From: Spirochaetota bacterium
GTDB taxonomy: Bacteria > Spirochaetota > UBA4802 > UBA5550
NCBI GenBank assembly: GCA_016933025.1
Contig: JAFGBT010000010.1
Coordinates: forward strand, 1 to 64,000
DNA: 64,000 nucleotides
Reading direction: 5' to 3'
The notes beneath the pieces are model-generated. The model was not told the DNA's origin. It ran no database searches and saw only the letters and a program-made list of their open reading frames with translations. Shown here in pieces: positions 29,997 to 39,141 of the stretch. Numbering within the stretch: the stretch's first letter is position 1; the number at the start of each line of letters is the position of its first letter. The translations under genes and the position numbers were made by a program.

Positions 29997-30614
29997 ATGA
30001 GGCACAGGAATAGCGTAAAACAACTGGGGAGAACCCATGCGCATCGCAAGGCGATGTTCAACAACATGGTCACCTCTTTTTTCAAGCACGAGAGGATAAC
30101 AACGACGAAAGAAAAGGGCAAGATACTCAAGAAGATATCCGAGCGCCTGATCACCCGGGCCAAAAAAAATATCGGTCTGTCAGCCAAAGAGGAGGGCCGG
30201 AGGCTCCATAATAAACGGGAGGTCATGAAAGTTATAAATGACCGGGATATCGTCAAAAAACTTTTCGAGGATATCGCCCCCCGGTTCAAGGACAGGAATG
30301 GCGGCTACACGAGGATTTACCTCCTCGGGAGAAGGCCCGGTGATGCAGCCGAAATGTCCATCGTAGAGCTGGTTGAAAAGGCAGTTGTCGAGAAGAAGGC
30401 GGAAGATGCCGAAAAAGGTGGAGCAAAAGAGAAAAAGGCGAAACCGGCGAAAGCAAAAAAAGAACCGGCACCGAAAGAGCCGAAAAAAGAGGTAAAGAAG
30501 GAAGCCAAGAAGGAAGAAGCCGCCAAGGAAGAACCCAAAAAGGAAAAGACCAGGGAAAAGAGCAAGGAAAAAAAATCCAAGCCGGCCAAGGCGAAAAAGA
30601 AGGATAATAAATAA
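29997..30614 (+). CDS. rplQ: 50S ribosomal protein L17 with long Lys/Glu/Ala-rich tail
   Basis: Residues 1 to about 130 are ordinary L17 (MRHRNSVKQLGRTHAHRKAM, then GGYTRIYLLGRRPGDAAEM). At 205 residues it is much longer than the usual 115-130. The extra 70 or so residues are a low-complexity tail of Lys, Glu, Ala and Pro with repeats such as KKEAKKEE and KPAKAKK. The tail is probably disordered and nucleic-acid binding, which is inference. A bidirectional terminator follows 24 bases after the stop. Confidence 0.95.
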   Translation: MRHRNSVKQLGRTHAHRKAMFNNMVTSFFKHERITTTKEKGKILKKISERLITRAKKNIGLSAKEEGRRLHNKREVMKVINDRDIVKKLFEDIAPRFKDRNGGYTRIYLLGRRPGDAAEMSIVELVEKAVVEKKAEDAEKGGAKEKKAKPAKAKKEPAPKEPKKEVKKEAKKEEAAKEEPKKEKTREKSKEKKSKPAKAKKKDNK

Positions 30615-30637
30615 CCGAGGGGTTTTACACCATAGAT

Positions 30638-30667
30638 AAAAAAGCCGGGACCATGTCCCGGCTTTTT
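30638..30667. terminator. Bidirectional terminator after rplQ
   Basis: GCCGGGAC (30644-30651) and GTCCCGGC (30655-30662) form an 8-bp stem around CAT, flanked by six A on the left and five T on the right. It can end transcription of the ribosomal cluster on the plus strand and of the 30,691-31,554 gene on the minus strand. Confidence 0.9.
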
Positions 30668-30690
30668 CAATTGATATACGGCGATGCGTA

Positions 30691-31554
30691 TCACATATTA
30701 TTGCTCTGCTTTTTCTGGAGTTTTTTCATTTCGACGGCATGTATGAGACGGAGGTTGTCATTGGCGTCGACCTTGTATTTTTCCGGTATTGTGTCGTCGA
30801 ATACCGGGATAATGGTCCCGTGGGTCACGTTGTATTTTATCATGCTTTTACCCAGCTCGGTGCTGTTATGTACCCGATGGATTTCGATGCCGTGCATCTT
30901 GGCCTCGCGGCAATAAAATATAACCTGGGAGTAGCTTTCGATAAGGTTGTTGATATTTTTTGTCGTAAGGGTCGTCTTTTTTCTCAGCACAGCGATCTCA
31001 GGGTCCTCAAATATGCTTTTGGCTCTGTGGTATTTTTTGTATCCTTCCCGTAAATACGCCTCTATCTTCTGCCTGTCGTGAAAGAGGTGATATTTATCCG
31101 GAGCGTATGGCTTTACGTCCCTCAACGGATCATAGGGTTTCCTGAAATACTGTGCCAGTCCGCTCTCCTTGCTGTATTCAATCAGCGTGTCGAATGATTC
31201 TTTTGACGTGGAATCGAGAATTTCCTTTGTCCTTTTTAGATAGAGATCACCGATTGTTTCAAGGATTGAGATCAACTCAATCTTGACCTTTTTGAATTTA
31301 AGCGCCGAGTTTTCGAAGTTCTGGCCGTAATAATTTTCTCCGGCCTCCTGGAAGAGCGTCTTTATGTCGGCATATCTTTTTTTAAGCGCATCGTCGCCGA
31401 AGTTTTCAACCATGATGCGGATGCTCCTGATCGTTTTCAGGGTCAGGGCGTAGTCCAGCCCCGATTTGGCTACAGGGGAGAGTGCAAACCCGTTCCCCAC
31501 CAGCATTATGAAGCCGATGAGGGCAAAGACCGGAACATAATTTCTTAATTTCAT
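30691..31554 (-). CDS. Secreted protein of unknown function
   Basis: I do not recognise this 287-residue protein. It begins with a signal peptide (MKLRNYVPVFALIGFIMLVGN, cleavage probably near GFALS). The rest is mostly helical and charged, rich in Lys, Glu and Tyr, and reads like a helical-bundle periplasmic protein (for example YFRKPYDPLRDVKPYAPDKYH in the middle). It faces the ribosomal cluster and shares its terminator. No catalytic motif is seen. Two plus-strand ORFs across it are shadows. Confidence 0.7.
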   Translation of the reverse strand: MKLRNYVPVFALIGFIMLVGNGFALSPVAKSGLDYALTLKTIRSIRIMVENFGDDALKKRYADIKTLFQEAGENYYGQNFENSALKFKKVKIELISILETIGDLYLKRTKEILDSTSKESFDTLIEYSKESGLAQYFRKPYDPLRDVKPYAPDKYHLFHDRQKIEAYLREGYKKYHRAKSIFEDPEIAVLRKKTTLTTKNINNLIESYSQVIFYCREAKMHGIEIHRVHNSTELGKSMIKYNVTHGTIIPVFDDTIPEKYKVDANDNLRLIHAVEMKKLQKKQSNNM

Positions 31555-31971
31555 AACGAGTTCCTCAACGAGTAGTGTTTGGTCATATCAGAAGTATGAC
31601 GTGTGCTGCGCGGCGCGCAGACCGGACCTCATCCGATTGTGACGGGAGTGTCCCACTATCATTTTCGACGCCGGCAAATGATATCTTTAAGATAATATCA
31701 GCGGGGGCAATGAAAATGGTTTAGTCTTTTTTTCAAAAAAATTACTCATTTCTGCGTCAGGGTGTGACGGATTCGTTCTGATTTATGATTGATTACCGGC
31801 TTAAAACAGGTAAAAAGGCCATGAAGAGGAGCTTTCCTTAACGGATGTGACGTCGTTCTCGCGCCTGTCAAGCAGAAAGACATGCCGGGCAATGCAAAAT
31901 ATTATTGATTTTTTTTTTAACAATTAATATTTTGAAGAATGTACACGGGAGAATATGTTTCGGAGTGAATT
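31555..31971. other. 417-bp divergent intergenic region
   Basis: The region lies between the divergent starts at 31,554 (-) and 31,972 (+) and holds no gene. A near-palindrome, TGATAT-CTTTAAGATA-ATATCA (31679-31700), could be an operator. AT-rich sequence with a T9 run near 31911-31919 and CGGAG before the ATG at 31972 supports the plus-strand start. No clear -35/-10 pair was identified. Confidence 0.35.
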
Positions 31972-32853
31972 ATGGATAAAGATTTGAAAGTGTCTTTCAG
32001 GCAGAAGAGCCCTTCTGTATGCCCCGTCTGTTCATTTGAGTTTCACCGTGAAGAGCTTTTTTCCGGGGGCGGCCGCTTGATTGCCGGCAAGCTGACCGAT
32101 GAACTGCGAAGATTGTATGATGTGAGCAAAAAATACGGCAGGGTCTACCCCCTCGCCTATGTGCTGACGGTCTGCCCGAGCTGCTATTATTCATCGTTTC
32201 CAAAGGATTTTGAGAACCTTGAAGCGATGGAGACCGTTAAAATACGAGATCTGACCACGGCGAGAAAAAACGCTATTAAAAAATTTTTCGGCGGCCTGGA
32301 TTTCAACAGCGACCGGGACCTGAAAACAGGGGCGGCATCTTACATGCTTGCGGTTGATTGCTACAGCTACCGGAATAAAAAAATCGCGCCGACCTTTAAA
32401 ATCGCCCTGTCGGCGATACGGGCGGCCTGGCTATTCACCGACCTGGCAAAGGAAAATCCCGATTCGGCGTACAGTAAGATCGCGGTCTTCTTTTACAAGA
32501 AGGCCTATCAGTCGTATGTCAAGCTTCTTGACATCATGCAAACCGGCGCGGAACCGGTGGAGACGATGGGCAACATGGGGCCGGATACGGATAAAAACTG
32601 GGGCTATGAGGGCGTGCTCTATCTTACCGCGGTCCTCACGGTAAAGGTCGGCTCGAAAGAGGCCGACCCGAAGAAAAGGATCGAGAATTTTGATAAGTGT
32701 AAGCGCTACCTCAGCAGGCTGTTCGGGTCGGGTAAAACGTCGAAATCCAAGCCGAGCGAGTTGCTCGATAAGACGAAAGACCTTTACGACAAAATAAATG
32801 AGATGATCGACGAATGGAACCAGGAAGCAGGCCCGCCACAGGAAACCGCATAG
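31972..32853 (+). CDS. DUF2225 family protein
   Basis: This 293-residue protein has the N-terminal double CxxC pattern of DUF2225 proteins: CPVCSFEF (about residues 17-24) and CPSCYYSSF (about residues 64-72), likely a zinc ribbon. The remainder is helical and TPR-like (SAIRAAWLFTDLAKENPDSA and KKAYQSYVKL). Function of the family is not known to me. The gene overlaps the start of truA by 40 bases and is probably co-transcribed with it. Confidence 0.75.
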   Translation: MDKDLKVSFRQKSPSVCPVCSFEFHREELFSGGGRLIAGKLTDELRRLYDVSKKYGRVYPLAYVLTVCPSCYYSSFPKDFENLEAMETVKIRDLTTARKNAIKKFFGGLDFNSDRDLKTGAASYMLAVDCYSYRNKKIAPTFKIALSAIRAAWLFTDLAKENPDSAYSKIAVFFYKKAYQSYVKLLDIMQTGAEPVETMGNMGPDTDKNWGYEGVLYLTAVLTVKVGSKEADPKKRIENFDKCKRYLSRLFGSGKTSKSKPSELLDKTKDLYDKINEMIDEWNQEAGPPQETA

Positions 32854-33611
32854 CGGTTGAAATCCAGTACGATGGAACCAACTTTAACGGATGGCAGCTT
32901 CAGAACGGCGGCAGGACAGTTCAGGGCGAAATTGAGGGTGCGCTTCAGGTTTTATTAAGAGATAAGGTACGGGTCGTTGCCGCAGGCAGGACTGATTCAG
33001 GCGTCCACGCGCTGGGGCAGGTGGCTCATTTTAACCTCCCCGCCGATATTGGCCTCCAGAGGCTCTGCATTGGGCTCAATGGCATTCTGCCGCGGGATGT
33101 CGCGGTGAGAAACGCTTTCCGGGTCGCTGATGATTTTCATGCCCGGTTCAGCGCAGTTGAACGGACATACCAGTATGTAATATACAATCATCACTCCCGG
33201 TCGCCGTTCGCGATGCACCGCGCCATGTGGGTGCGGCAGCGGCTTGATTGCAATTATCTTCGGTCGGCAGCCGGACTGCTGGTGGGCGAAATGGATTTTT
33301 CCTCCTTCTGTAAAAAGAGGGAATCGAAACATGTCAATACAGTACGGAGGATCGTATCCATAGACATTGTGAAGGACGGCGATCTGATCCGGCTGGTTGT
33401 AACGGGAAACGCGTTCCTGCATAACATGGTGCGGATAATAGTCGGCACACTGGTGGAGATGAATACAAGCAGTGCGGACCCCGGTCTGATCGCTGAGATC
33501 ATCTCAAAACAGGACCGTGATTCCAGCGGCATAACGGCCCCTCCGTACGGCCTGTATCTATTAAAAATCGCCTATAATCCAGCTCTCTCGACGTACCAGT
33601 CCGCTTTTTAA
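32814..33611 (+). CDS. truA: tRNA pseudouridine(38-40) synthase TruA
   Basis: This 265-residue enzyme isomerises uridines 38-40 in the anticodon arm of tRNAs. The catalytic aspartate lies in GRTDSGVHALGQVAHF (about residues 60-75), and the RTYQYVIYN and GNAFLHNMVRIIVGTLVE segments are typical. The first in-frame ATG (32814) overlaps the DUF2225 gene by 40 bases. The N-terminal dozen residues before IAVEIQYDGTNFNGWQ are not conserved, so the exact start is uncertain. Confidence 0.93.
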   Translation: MEPGSRPATGNRIAVEIQYDGTNFNGWQLQNGGRTVQGEIEGALQVLLRDKVRVVAAGRTDSGVHALGQVAHFNLPADIGLQRLCIGLNGILPRDVAVRNAFRVADDFHARFSAVERTYQYVIYNHHSRSPFAMHRAMWVRQRLDCNYLRSAAGLLVGEMDFSSFCKKRESKHVNTVRRIVSIDIVKDGDLIRLVVTGNAFLHNMVRIIVGTLVEMNTSSADPGLIAEIISKQDRDSSGITAPPYGLYLLKIAYNPALSTYQSAF

Positions 33612-33679
33612 CTTCCTGTGCGGTATCCGGCCGCGTGCCGCTGACATGGTTGTCCATTGGCTCTGACGGATTTATTTTA

Positions 33680-33710
33680 TTGACATAAATGGCATATCAT
33701 TAAATATTAC
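33680..33710 (+). promoter_or_regulatory. Candidate promoter for the barrel/lipoprotein pair
   Basis: A perfect TTGACA at 33680-33685 is followed by an AT-rich stretch; TATTAC at 33705-33710 gives a 19-base spacing. It lies in the 153-base gap before the gene at 33,765. Confidence 0.4.
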
Positions 33711-33764
33711 CCGACGGTCCCTGTAACTTTATTCTGTGTTTTATTTCAAAAAATTGTACCGTGT

Positions 33765-34331
33765 ATGAAAAAAACAAGTGTGTATTGCGCCCTGATCGGT
33801 CTCTGTTTCGTTGTATATACCACAGACGCGCTTGCGTATAAGGAACGCAAGGATTATTTCTCAAGGCCCCAGATTGGGGCGTGGTTCGGCCCGATTACGC
33901 CGTTGGGGCCACTCGGGGAGAAGGTCGAGACAAACCTGGGGTATGGGGCATTTGTCCGGTTTACCTTTCCCTGGCGGTTTTTAAAATTCGGGATTGACTC
34001 GTCATACCAGAAATACAAGTCGAAGGGTGTTAATGAGCTCCAGTTTGTGCCGGTCTTCGGGAATATCCTGTTTCAGATCCCCGTTGATTTCCCGGTCAGG
34101 TTCCAGTTCAAGGGCGGCGCGGGAGCGGCGTACCTCAACCTGAAACCGGACAAGGTTGACCAGTGGGACCCGATTTTCATGGCAGGTTTTGAGGCCTCAT
34201 TCCCGGCCGGAAGGATCGTCAATATCGGGCTCAGGATTGATTATATATATATTTACGAAGGATATATCAAGGGCTCAAAAAATGGGGGCCATATCTTGAA
34301 CACCGGGATACAGCTCTATTTCAATCTATAG
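33765..34331 (+). CDS. Outer-membrane beta-barrel-like protein, unknown function
   Basis: This 188-residue protein has a signal peptide (MKKTSVYCALIGLCFVVYTT, cleavage near ALAYK). The mature part alternates polar and hydrophobic residues in short strands with Gly/Tyr turns (for example FVRFTFPWRFLKFGIDSSYQ and GLRIDYIYIYEGYIKG) and ends in an aromatic/hydrophobic strand (TGIQLYFNL). This suggests a small 8-strand OmpA-type barrel. It is followed after 16 bases by a large lipoprotein. No family was recognised by name. Confidence 0.6.
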   Translation: MKKTSVYCALIGLCFVVYTTDALAYKERKDYFSRPQIGAWFGPITPLGPLGEKVETNLGYGAFVRFTFPWRFLKFGIDSSYQKYKSKGVNELQFVPVFGNILFQIPVDFPVRFQFKGGAGAAYLNLKPDKVDQWDPIFMAGFEASFPAGRIVNIGLRIDYIYIYEGYIKGSKNGGHILNTGIQLYFNL

Positions 34332-34347
34332 TTTGTCCGGGAGTATA

Positions 34348-35967
34348 ATGAAATTTTTAAAGCATGCGATCGCCCTGAGCGTAATACTGTTCGCCTCGTT
34401 CGTCGTCAATTGCGGGAAGACCCCCCTTCTGACCGATATAGGCACAAGCAAGCTCATTATCGTGCTCAAGGGAACATACGAGTCCAACAGCCCGATGTAC
34501 TGGGATATGCCCGAAGCATGCGCCTCGCGTGACGGTGATGGGAAATGCACCGCGTATACACCGCAGCACGAGACGCTGGTGCAGGACGATTCGGTGATTC
34601 ACTGCACTGCTCCCCTTGACATCAACCCTAACGGCTTCATGCTCGATATCGCCGAGGTCAAGCTCGCGGACGCAAAGAGCAACCTGTATAAATTATCGGA
34701 TTACCGGCAGAAATTCGCGTTCGGCCTGAACGACGTCGATCCGTTCTTCAACGGCATCGGCACAATCATAAACAGCGATGACGTGCCGTCGAATATTTAT
34801 CCGGTCGTGGGGATCTATGTGCGAAAAATGCTGACCGACAACGCGAAGAAATATGTAGTTGATACCGACGGCTGGAATTCGTCCCTTACCTGGGATATTT
34901 TTGCGGAAAGCGAACTCCCGGCATTCAATTTCAACCGGTTTCAGTACAACTCCATGTACGACAGGCTCCGGTACGAAGCGACCTATATCAACAGGGTGTT
35001 CCCGCTTCTTGTCCGCATCAAGGACCAGGTGACGCAGGGGACGGGAATGTATTTCAACATGAAGAACCAGGTGACCGTACTCGAAATACGGATGGTCGTT
35101 AAAAATTTTCTTAAGAAGTATGAATACTTGAGCAGCAGTGATGAATCGTTTTCCCTCGTTCATTACTATGCCTTTTCGGATTGGCTCAATGACGTCCAGG
35201 ACAATGAACGATACATCGGCGGCAACATCCTCACGGTGGCCCGTTCGTACATTGTCGGAATGACCGGCAGTATCCCAGGCAGGAACGGCCGCTCGCATGA
35301 CGCCCACATTATCGCGATACCGCACGGAGAAGATGTCAGAGACTACACTCTCGAGGTTCCGGGTGACTCGGTCGACTGGTCCGTCGACCCCCCGGTGCTA
35401 CCGCCGAGCCGCCGCAAGCGCAACCCCTGCAACATGCCGAGAGGCGTCGGAACCTATACGGGCACAAGCATCATCCAGGCGCTTGAATACTACCTGCGCG
35501 GCCAGAAGTATAAATACGATTGGAACCAGAAGATCTGGAACCCTGTTACTTCGGGCGATCCCCCTGCTACTACCTACAGGTGCCCGGCTTCAGGCGGTGC
35601 CTCATACCCGGACGGAGACTGCTGCGAGAGCTTTACACAGTACGGGGACGAATGGACCAGTTACGACAAGGATATCGGCCATGCCAGGGTGCCCCAGCTG
35701 GCCGTGTTTGCACGCACGGCAGATGGCTATCCTATGGAACCGGACAGAAACAGATTCAGTATCCAGAATGTTACGCCCGGCAGCTATGATCTGTACATCG
35801 CCCAGAGAGCGCCGGTATACGGCGTGCTCTATTATTCGTACGCAGATCCGGCCCATCCGACATTCGGAGCCTCTGACTTCATTGAATACAGCGGCAACCC
35901 GGTAACGGTGACGATCGGCGGCTGTCACGATAGCTTCGGCAACACGAGTATCAACTTTTCCCCATGA
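34348..35967 (+). CDS. Large lipoprotein of unknown function
   Basis: The ATG at 34348 (539 residues) follows CGGGAG. The signal peptide MKFLKHAIALSVILFASFVV ends at a spirochaete-type lipobox, VVNC (Cys about residue 22), so the protein is probably lipid-anchored. The mature part has no motif that I recognise. Several cysteines (CRYGN-free regions such as CEACASRDGDGKC-like stretches and CCESFTQYGD) could form disulfides. It follows the barrel-like gene by 16 bases, so the two may act together at the outer membrane. Confidence 0.65.
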   Translation: MKFLKHAIALSVILFASFVVNCGKTPLLTDIGTSKLIIVLKGTYESNSPMYWDMPEACASRDGDGKCTAYTPQHETLVQDDSVIHCTAPLDINPNGFMLDIAEVKLADAKSNLYKLSDYRQKFAFGLNDVDPFFNGIGTIINSDDVPSNIYPVVGIYVRKMLTDNAKKYVVDTDGWNSSLTWDIFAESELPAFNFNRFQYNSMYDRLRYEATYINRVFPLLVRIKDQVTQGTGMYFNMKNQVTVLEIRMVVKNFLKKYEYLSSSDESFSLVHYYAFSDWLNDVQDNERYIGGNILTVARSYIVGMTGSIPGRNGRSHDAHIIAIPHGEDVRDYTLEVPGDSVDWSVDPPVLPPSRRKRNPCNMPRGVGTYTGTSIIQALEYYLRGQKYKYDWNQKIWNPVTSGDPPATTYRCPASGGASYPDGDCCESFTQYGDEWTSYDKDIGHARVPQLAVFARTADGYPMEPDRNRFSIQNVTPGSYDLYIAQRAPVYGVLYYSYADPAHPTFGASDFIEYSGNPVTVTIGGCHDSFGNTSINFSP

Positions 35968-36042
35968 ACAACGGGCCTGATATACTGCCATTGTCGCGGG
36001 AATTGCTTTCACCGGCCATGTAATCTTTCACTGATATGCCAA

Positions 36043-36068
36043 AAATTACTCGAATCTCCGAGTATTTT
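36043..36068 (+). terminator. Terminator after the lipoprotein gene
   Basis: TACTCG (36047-36052) pairs with CGAGTA (36059-36064) around AATCTC, with A-rich sequence on the left and TTTT on the right. It separates the lipoprotein gene from the lysC unit. Confidence 0.55.
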
Positions 36069-36070
36069 AA

Positions 36071-36104
36071 TTGACCTCGACGCCCCGCCTCTTTATGTAA
36101 TACT
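36071..36104 (+). promoter_or_regulatory. Candidate promoter for lysC-ddl
   Basis: TTGACC at 36071-36076 lies just after the terminator, with TATGTA at 17-base spacing or the TGTAATACT stretch (36097-36104) as a TGN-type -10. The next gene starts 55 bases downstream. Confidence 0.4.
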
Positions 36105-36158
36105 AACAAATCGGCGGACCGACTGTGCCGCCGGTTAAAGAAAAGCCGGGGAAAACCA

Positions 36159-37388
36159 ATGTTAGACTTGAAAATCATGGTTCAGAAGTACGGCGGTACC
36201 AGCGTGGGGACCGCCGACCGGATCAAGGCGGTCGCGGAGAGGATCAAGCGCTATACGGAGAAGGGGTTCTCGGTCGTGGTTGTCGTATCGGCCATGGGCA
36301 AGACCACGGACGAACTCATCGCCCTCGCGTCCCAGCTCACCCGGAACCCGAGCGGCCGGGAGATGGACATGCTCCTCTCCACCGGCGAACAGGTCTCCAT
36401 TTCCCTGCTGGCGATGGCGCTCCATGAAATCGGGATCGACGCGATATCGTACACCGGCTCCCAGATACGGGTCCTCACCGACGGGAACTTTTCCAGGGCC
36501 AAGATCGAGAGTATTTCCACGGATCGAATTGTAAAATCGCTCAGGGAAAAGAAGGTCGTCATCGTCGCGGGCTTCCAGGGTGTTGACGACGAGGAGAATA
36601 TCACGACCCTCGGCAGGGGCGGTTCTGACACGTCGGCCGTGGCACTGGCGGCCGTCCTGGGCACCAGGGACTGCGAAATCTATACCGATGTCAACGGCGT
36701 GTATACCGCCGATCCGCGGATCATAGCCCAGCCGGCAAAACTGAAAGAGATTAGCTACGACGAAATGCTGGAGCTGGCACGGCTCGGCGCCGCGGTACTC
36801 CACTCGCGCTCCGTGGAGTTCGCCAAGAAATACAACGTCCGGCTCCACGTGCGGTCCAGTTTTAACTACGAAGAGGGCACGATCGTGATGCCGAAGGAGG
36901 AGATGATGGAGAAGTTTGTGATCAGCGGGGTCACCGCCAAGCGCGACGAGGCAAAGATCACCATCAGGGACATTCCGGACAAGCCGGGGATTGCCGCCAG
37001 GCTCTTCACCCTGATGGGCGAGAACAGGGTATATGTCAACATGATCGTGCAATCCACCGGAAAGGATAACAGGGCCTCGATCTCTCTCACCGTGCTGAAA
37101 AGCGATCTTGATAAGGCCCTGAAGCTGTGCGAGACCATGCGCAAGGATCTGGGCGCGTCCTCGGTCGAGTCGAAGGTGGACATCGCGATCGTCTCCGCCG
37201 TCGGCGTCGGCATGCTTTCTTCATACGGCGTCGCCGGAAAGATATTCCAGGTTCTCTCAGAACATAACGTCAATATCGAGATGATATCCACTTCGGAAAT
37301 CGGCATATCATGCGTTATCGACGATATGTACGCCGAACTGGCGCAAAAAGCGCTGCACAAGATCTTCATCGAGTCGGAGCAGAAATAG
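36159..37388 (+). CDS. lysC: Aspartate kinase
   Basis: This 409-residue enzyme phosphorylates aspartate, the first step to diaminopimelate, lysine, threonine and methionine. The kinase domain starts at VQKYGGTSVG (about residues 8-17), with FQGVDDEENITTLGRGGSDTSA and GVYTADPRI typical. Two ACT domains follow (about residues 265-400), the usual site of feedback inhibition. Diaminopimelate feeds peptidoglycan, and dapF is 17 kb downstream. The stop codon overlaps the ddl GTG by one base. Confidence 0.95.
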   Translation: MLDLKIMVQKYGGTSVGTADRIKAVAERIKRYTEKGFSVVVVVSAMGKTTDELIALASQLTRNPSGREMDMLLSTGEQVSISLLAMALHEIGIDAISYTGSQIRVLTDGNFSRAKIESISTDRIVKSLREKKVVIVAGFQGVDDEENITTLGRGGSDTSAVALAAVLGTRDCEIYTDVNGVYTADPRIIAQPAKLKEISYDEMLELARLGAAVLHSRSVEFAKKYNVRLHVRSSFNYEEGTIVMPKEEMMEKFVISGVTAKRDEAKITIRDIPDKPGIAARLFTLMGENRVYVNMIVQSTGKDNRASISLTVLKSDLDKALKLCETMRKDLGASSVESKVDIAIVSAVGVGMLSSYGVAGKIFQVLSEHNVNIEMISTSEIGISCVIDDMYAELAQKALHKIFIESEQK

Positions 37389-38488
37389 TGTTACGGGTCG
37401 GCGTCCTCTTCGGGGGAAGGTCGGGCGAGCATGACGTTTCGCTCTGTTCGGCCGCGTCTGTGGTGTCCGCGCTTGATCCGGCGAAATACGAGGTAATCGC
37501 GATTGGCATCGACCGGGAGGGGAAATGGTACGTACAGGACCGTCCGGTCATCGTCGACGACAAGGATTTCGGCCGCGTCTTGAAGATGGAGACGAAGGGA
37601 GCGTGGCGCGTCAACCACTTCGAAGCGGGGAACATCCTGGAGCTCCATGATATTGATTCGGGGAGGAAGGTGCGGGTTGACCTGATCTTTCCCTCGGTCC
37701 ACGGCACCTACTGCGAGGACGGCACGCTCCAGGGCCTTCTTGATCTCGCGATGGTGCCCTATGTCGGCGCCGACACGATCGGTTCTTCGATAGGCATCGA
37801 CAAGGACGTGGCCAAGCGGCTGCTGCGCGACGGCGGCATCCCGGTGGTTCCCTGGGAAACGGTCGTAATCGACGATTGGGAGCGCGACCGCGTTGCCATT
37901 TTGGAAGCCATCAGACAGCGTCTCGCCCTTCCCCTGTTTGTCAAGCCGGCGCGCACCGGTTCCTCGGTCGGCGTAAAAAAGGTGGGGGATCACGGCGGGC
38001 TCGCGGCCGCCATGGATTACGCGTTCCAGTTTGACGGCAAGGTGCTGGTGGAGACGGGGATCGACGCCCGCGAGATTGAGTGCTCTGTCCTCGGCAACAA
38101 CGACCCGAAGGCCTCCGTTCCGGGCGAGGTGATACCGAGCCATGAATTCTATTCATACGAATCAAAATACATAGACCCTGAGGGAGCCAGGCTGGTCATT
38201 CCGGCCCCTCTCGAGGCGGGCGTCGCGGATGCGATTCGCGAGACGGCGGTGCGCGGCTACCGCTGCCTCTGCTGCAGCGGCATGGCGCGGGTCGATTTTT
38301 TACTCGACAGGTCCTCCGGAAATTTCTACCTCAATGAGATCAACACCCTCCCGGGGTTCACCAGTATCAGCATGTATCCGAAGCTGTGGGCGCATTCGGG
38401 GATCGAGTATTCGGAACTGCTCGACATCCTTATCGGACTTGCGCTCGAGCGGCACCGCGCCAGGATGAAGATACGGACCGACCGATGA
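37388..38488 (+). CDS. ddl: D-alanine--D-alanine ligase
   Basis: This protein joins two D-Ala to make the peptidoglycan dipeptide. The GTG at 37388 (366 residues) was chosen because it overlaps the lysC stop (TAGTG) and gives the family N-terminus LRVGVLFGGRSGEHDVSL. The ATP-grasp region includes PLFVKPARTGSSVGVKKV and the catalytic LNEINTLPGFTSISMYPKLW. It overlaps the next gene by 4 bases (ATGA). Placement beside aspartokinase groups two cell-wall precursor enzymes. Confidence 0.95.
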   Translation: MLRVGVLFGGRSGEHDVSLCSAASVVSALDPAKYEVIAIGIDREGKWYVQDRPVIVDDKDFGRVLKMETKGAWRVNHFEAGNILELHDIDSGRKVRVDLIFPSVHGTYCEDGTLQGLLDLAMVPYVGADTIGSSIGIDKDVAKRLLRDGGIPVVPWETVVIDDWERDRVAILEAIRQRLALPLFVKPARTGSSVGVKKVGDHGGLAAAMDYAFQFDGKVLVETGIDAREIECSVLGNNDPKASVPGEVIPSHEFYSYESKYIDPEGARLVIPAPLEAGVADAIRETAVRGYRCLCCSGMARVDFLLDRSSGNFYLNEINTLPGFTSISMYPKLWAHSGIEYSELLDILIGLALERHRARMKIRTDR

Positions 38489-39141
38489 GCCCCCACGCCA
38501 TTCTTTTCGACATGGACGGGGTCATCGTCGATTCGATGAAGTATCATGCCGCTGCCTGGAAGCGGGTGCTGGGCGATTACGGGATAATAGTCGATGACAT
38601 CGATATCTTCCGGCGTGAAGGCATGTCCGGGCGTCAGTCGATCGAGGACATTTTTTCGGAAAAGGGTGGGCAGCTCCCCGGTGACGAGGAGTTCGGGCGA
38701 ATGCTCGAAAGAAAACATGCCCTGTTTGAGAGCAACGAGATACGAATCTATCCGGGCGTCGAGGAAATGCTCCTGTGGATAAGCGGGAGGAGCGTGCCTA
38801 TGGCCCTGGTGACCGGATCCCTGATGCGCTCGGTCGAGCATGTCATGCCGGCAGGCCTGCTGGCCCTCTTTGGGGCGGTCATTACCGCCGGGGACGTGAC
38901 GAACGGTAAGCCGAGCCCGGAGCCTTACGCCAGGGCCCTCGAGCGGCTCGGCGCAGACCCGGCGGGTTCGCTGACCATCGAAAACGCTCCGATGGGAATA
39001 CGCTCCGCCCGGAACGCCGGGTTGAAGTGCTATGCCCTTGAGACCACGCTCCCCCCCACTTATCTCGAGGAAGCGGACAGGATTTTCCATGATCACGCGT
39101 CCCTGCTCGAATACCTGAAATCAACGCTCCTGCCCGGATGA
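38485..39141 (+). CDS. HAD-family hydrolase (beta-phosphoglucomutase-like)
   Basis: The ATG at 38485 overlaps the ddl stop (218 residues). Motif I is ILFDMDGVIVDS (about residues 5-16, nucleophile Asp9), motif II is around VTGS, and motif III/IV are GKPSPEPYARAL and IENAPMGIRSARNAG. This is the subgroup that includes phosphatases and beta-phosphoglucomutases; the substrate cannot be told from sequence. The conserved Asp of motif IV is Asn here (IENAPMG rather than the usual IEDA/VVEDS), which may weaken metal binding. Confidence 0.85.
   Translation: MSPHAILFDMDGVIVDSMKYHAAAWKRVLGDYGIIVDDIDIFRREGMSGRQSIEDIFSEKGGQLPGDEEFGRMLERKHALFESNEIRIYPGVEEMLLWISGRSVPMALVTGSLMRSVEHVMPAGLLALFGAVITAGDVTNGKPSPEPYARALERLGADPAGSLTIENAPMGIRSARNAGLKCYALETTLPPTYLEEADRIFHDHASLLEYLKSTLLPG

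Noticed and set aside
30739..31053. Plus-strand ORF over the secreted unknown gene
   Set aside because: It lies wholly inside the minus-strand gene with the signal peptide and is a reading-frame shadow.
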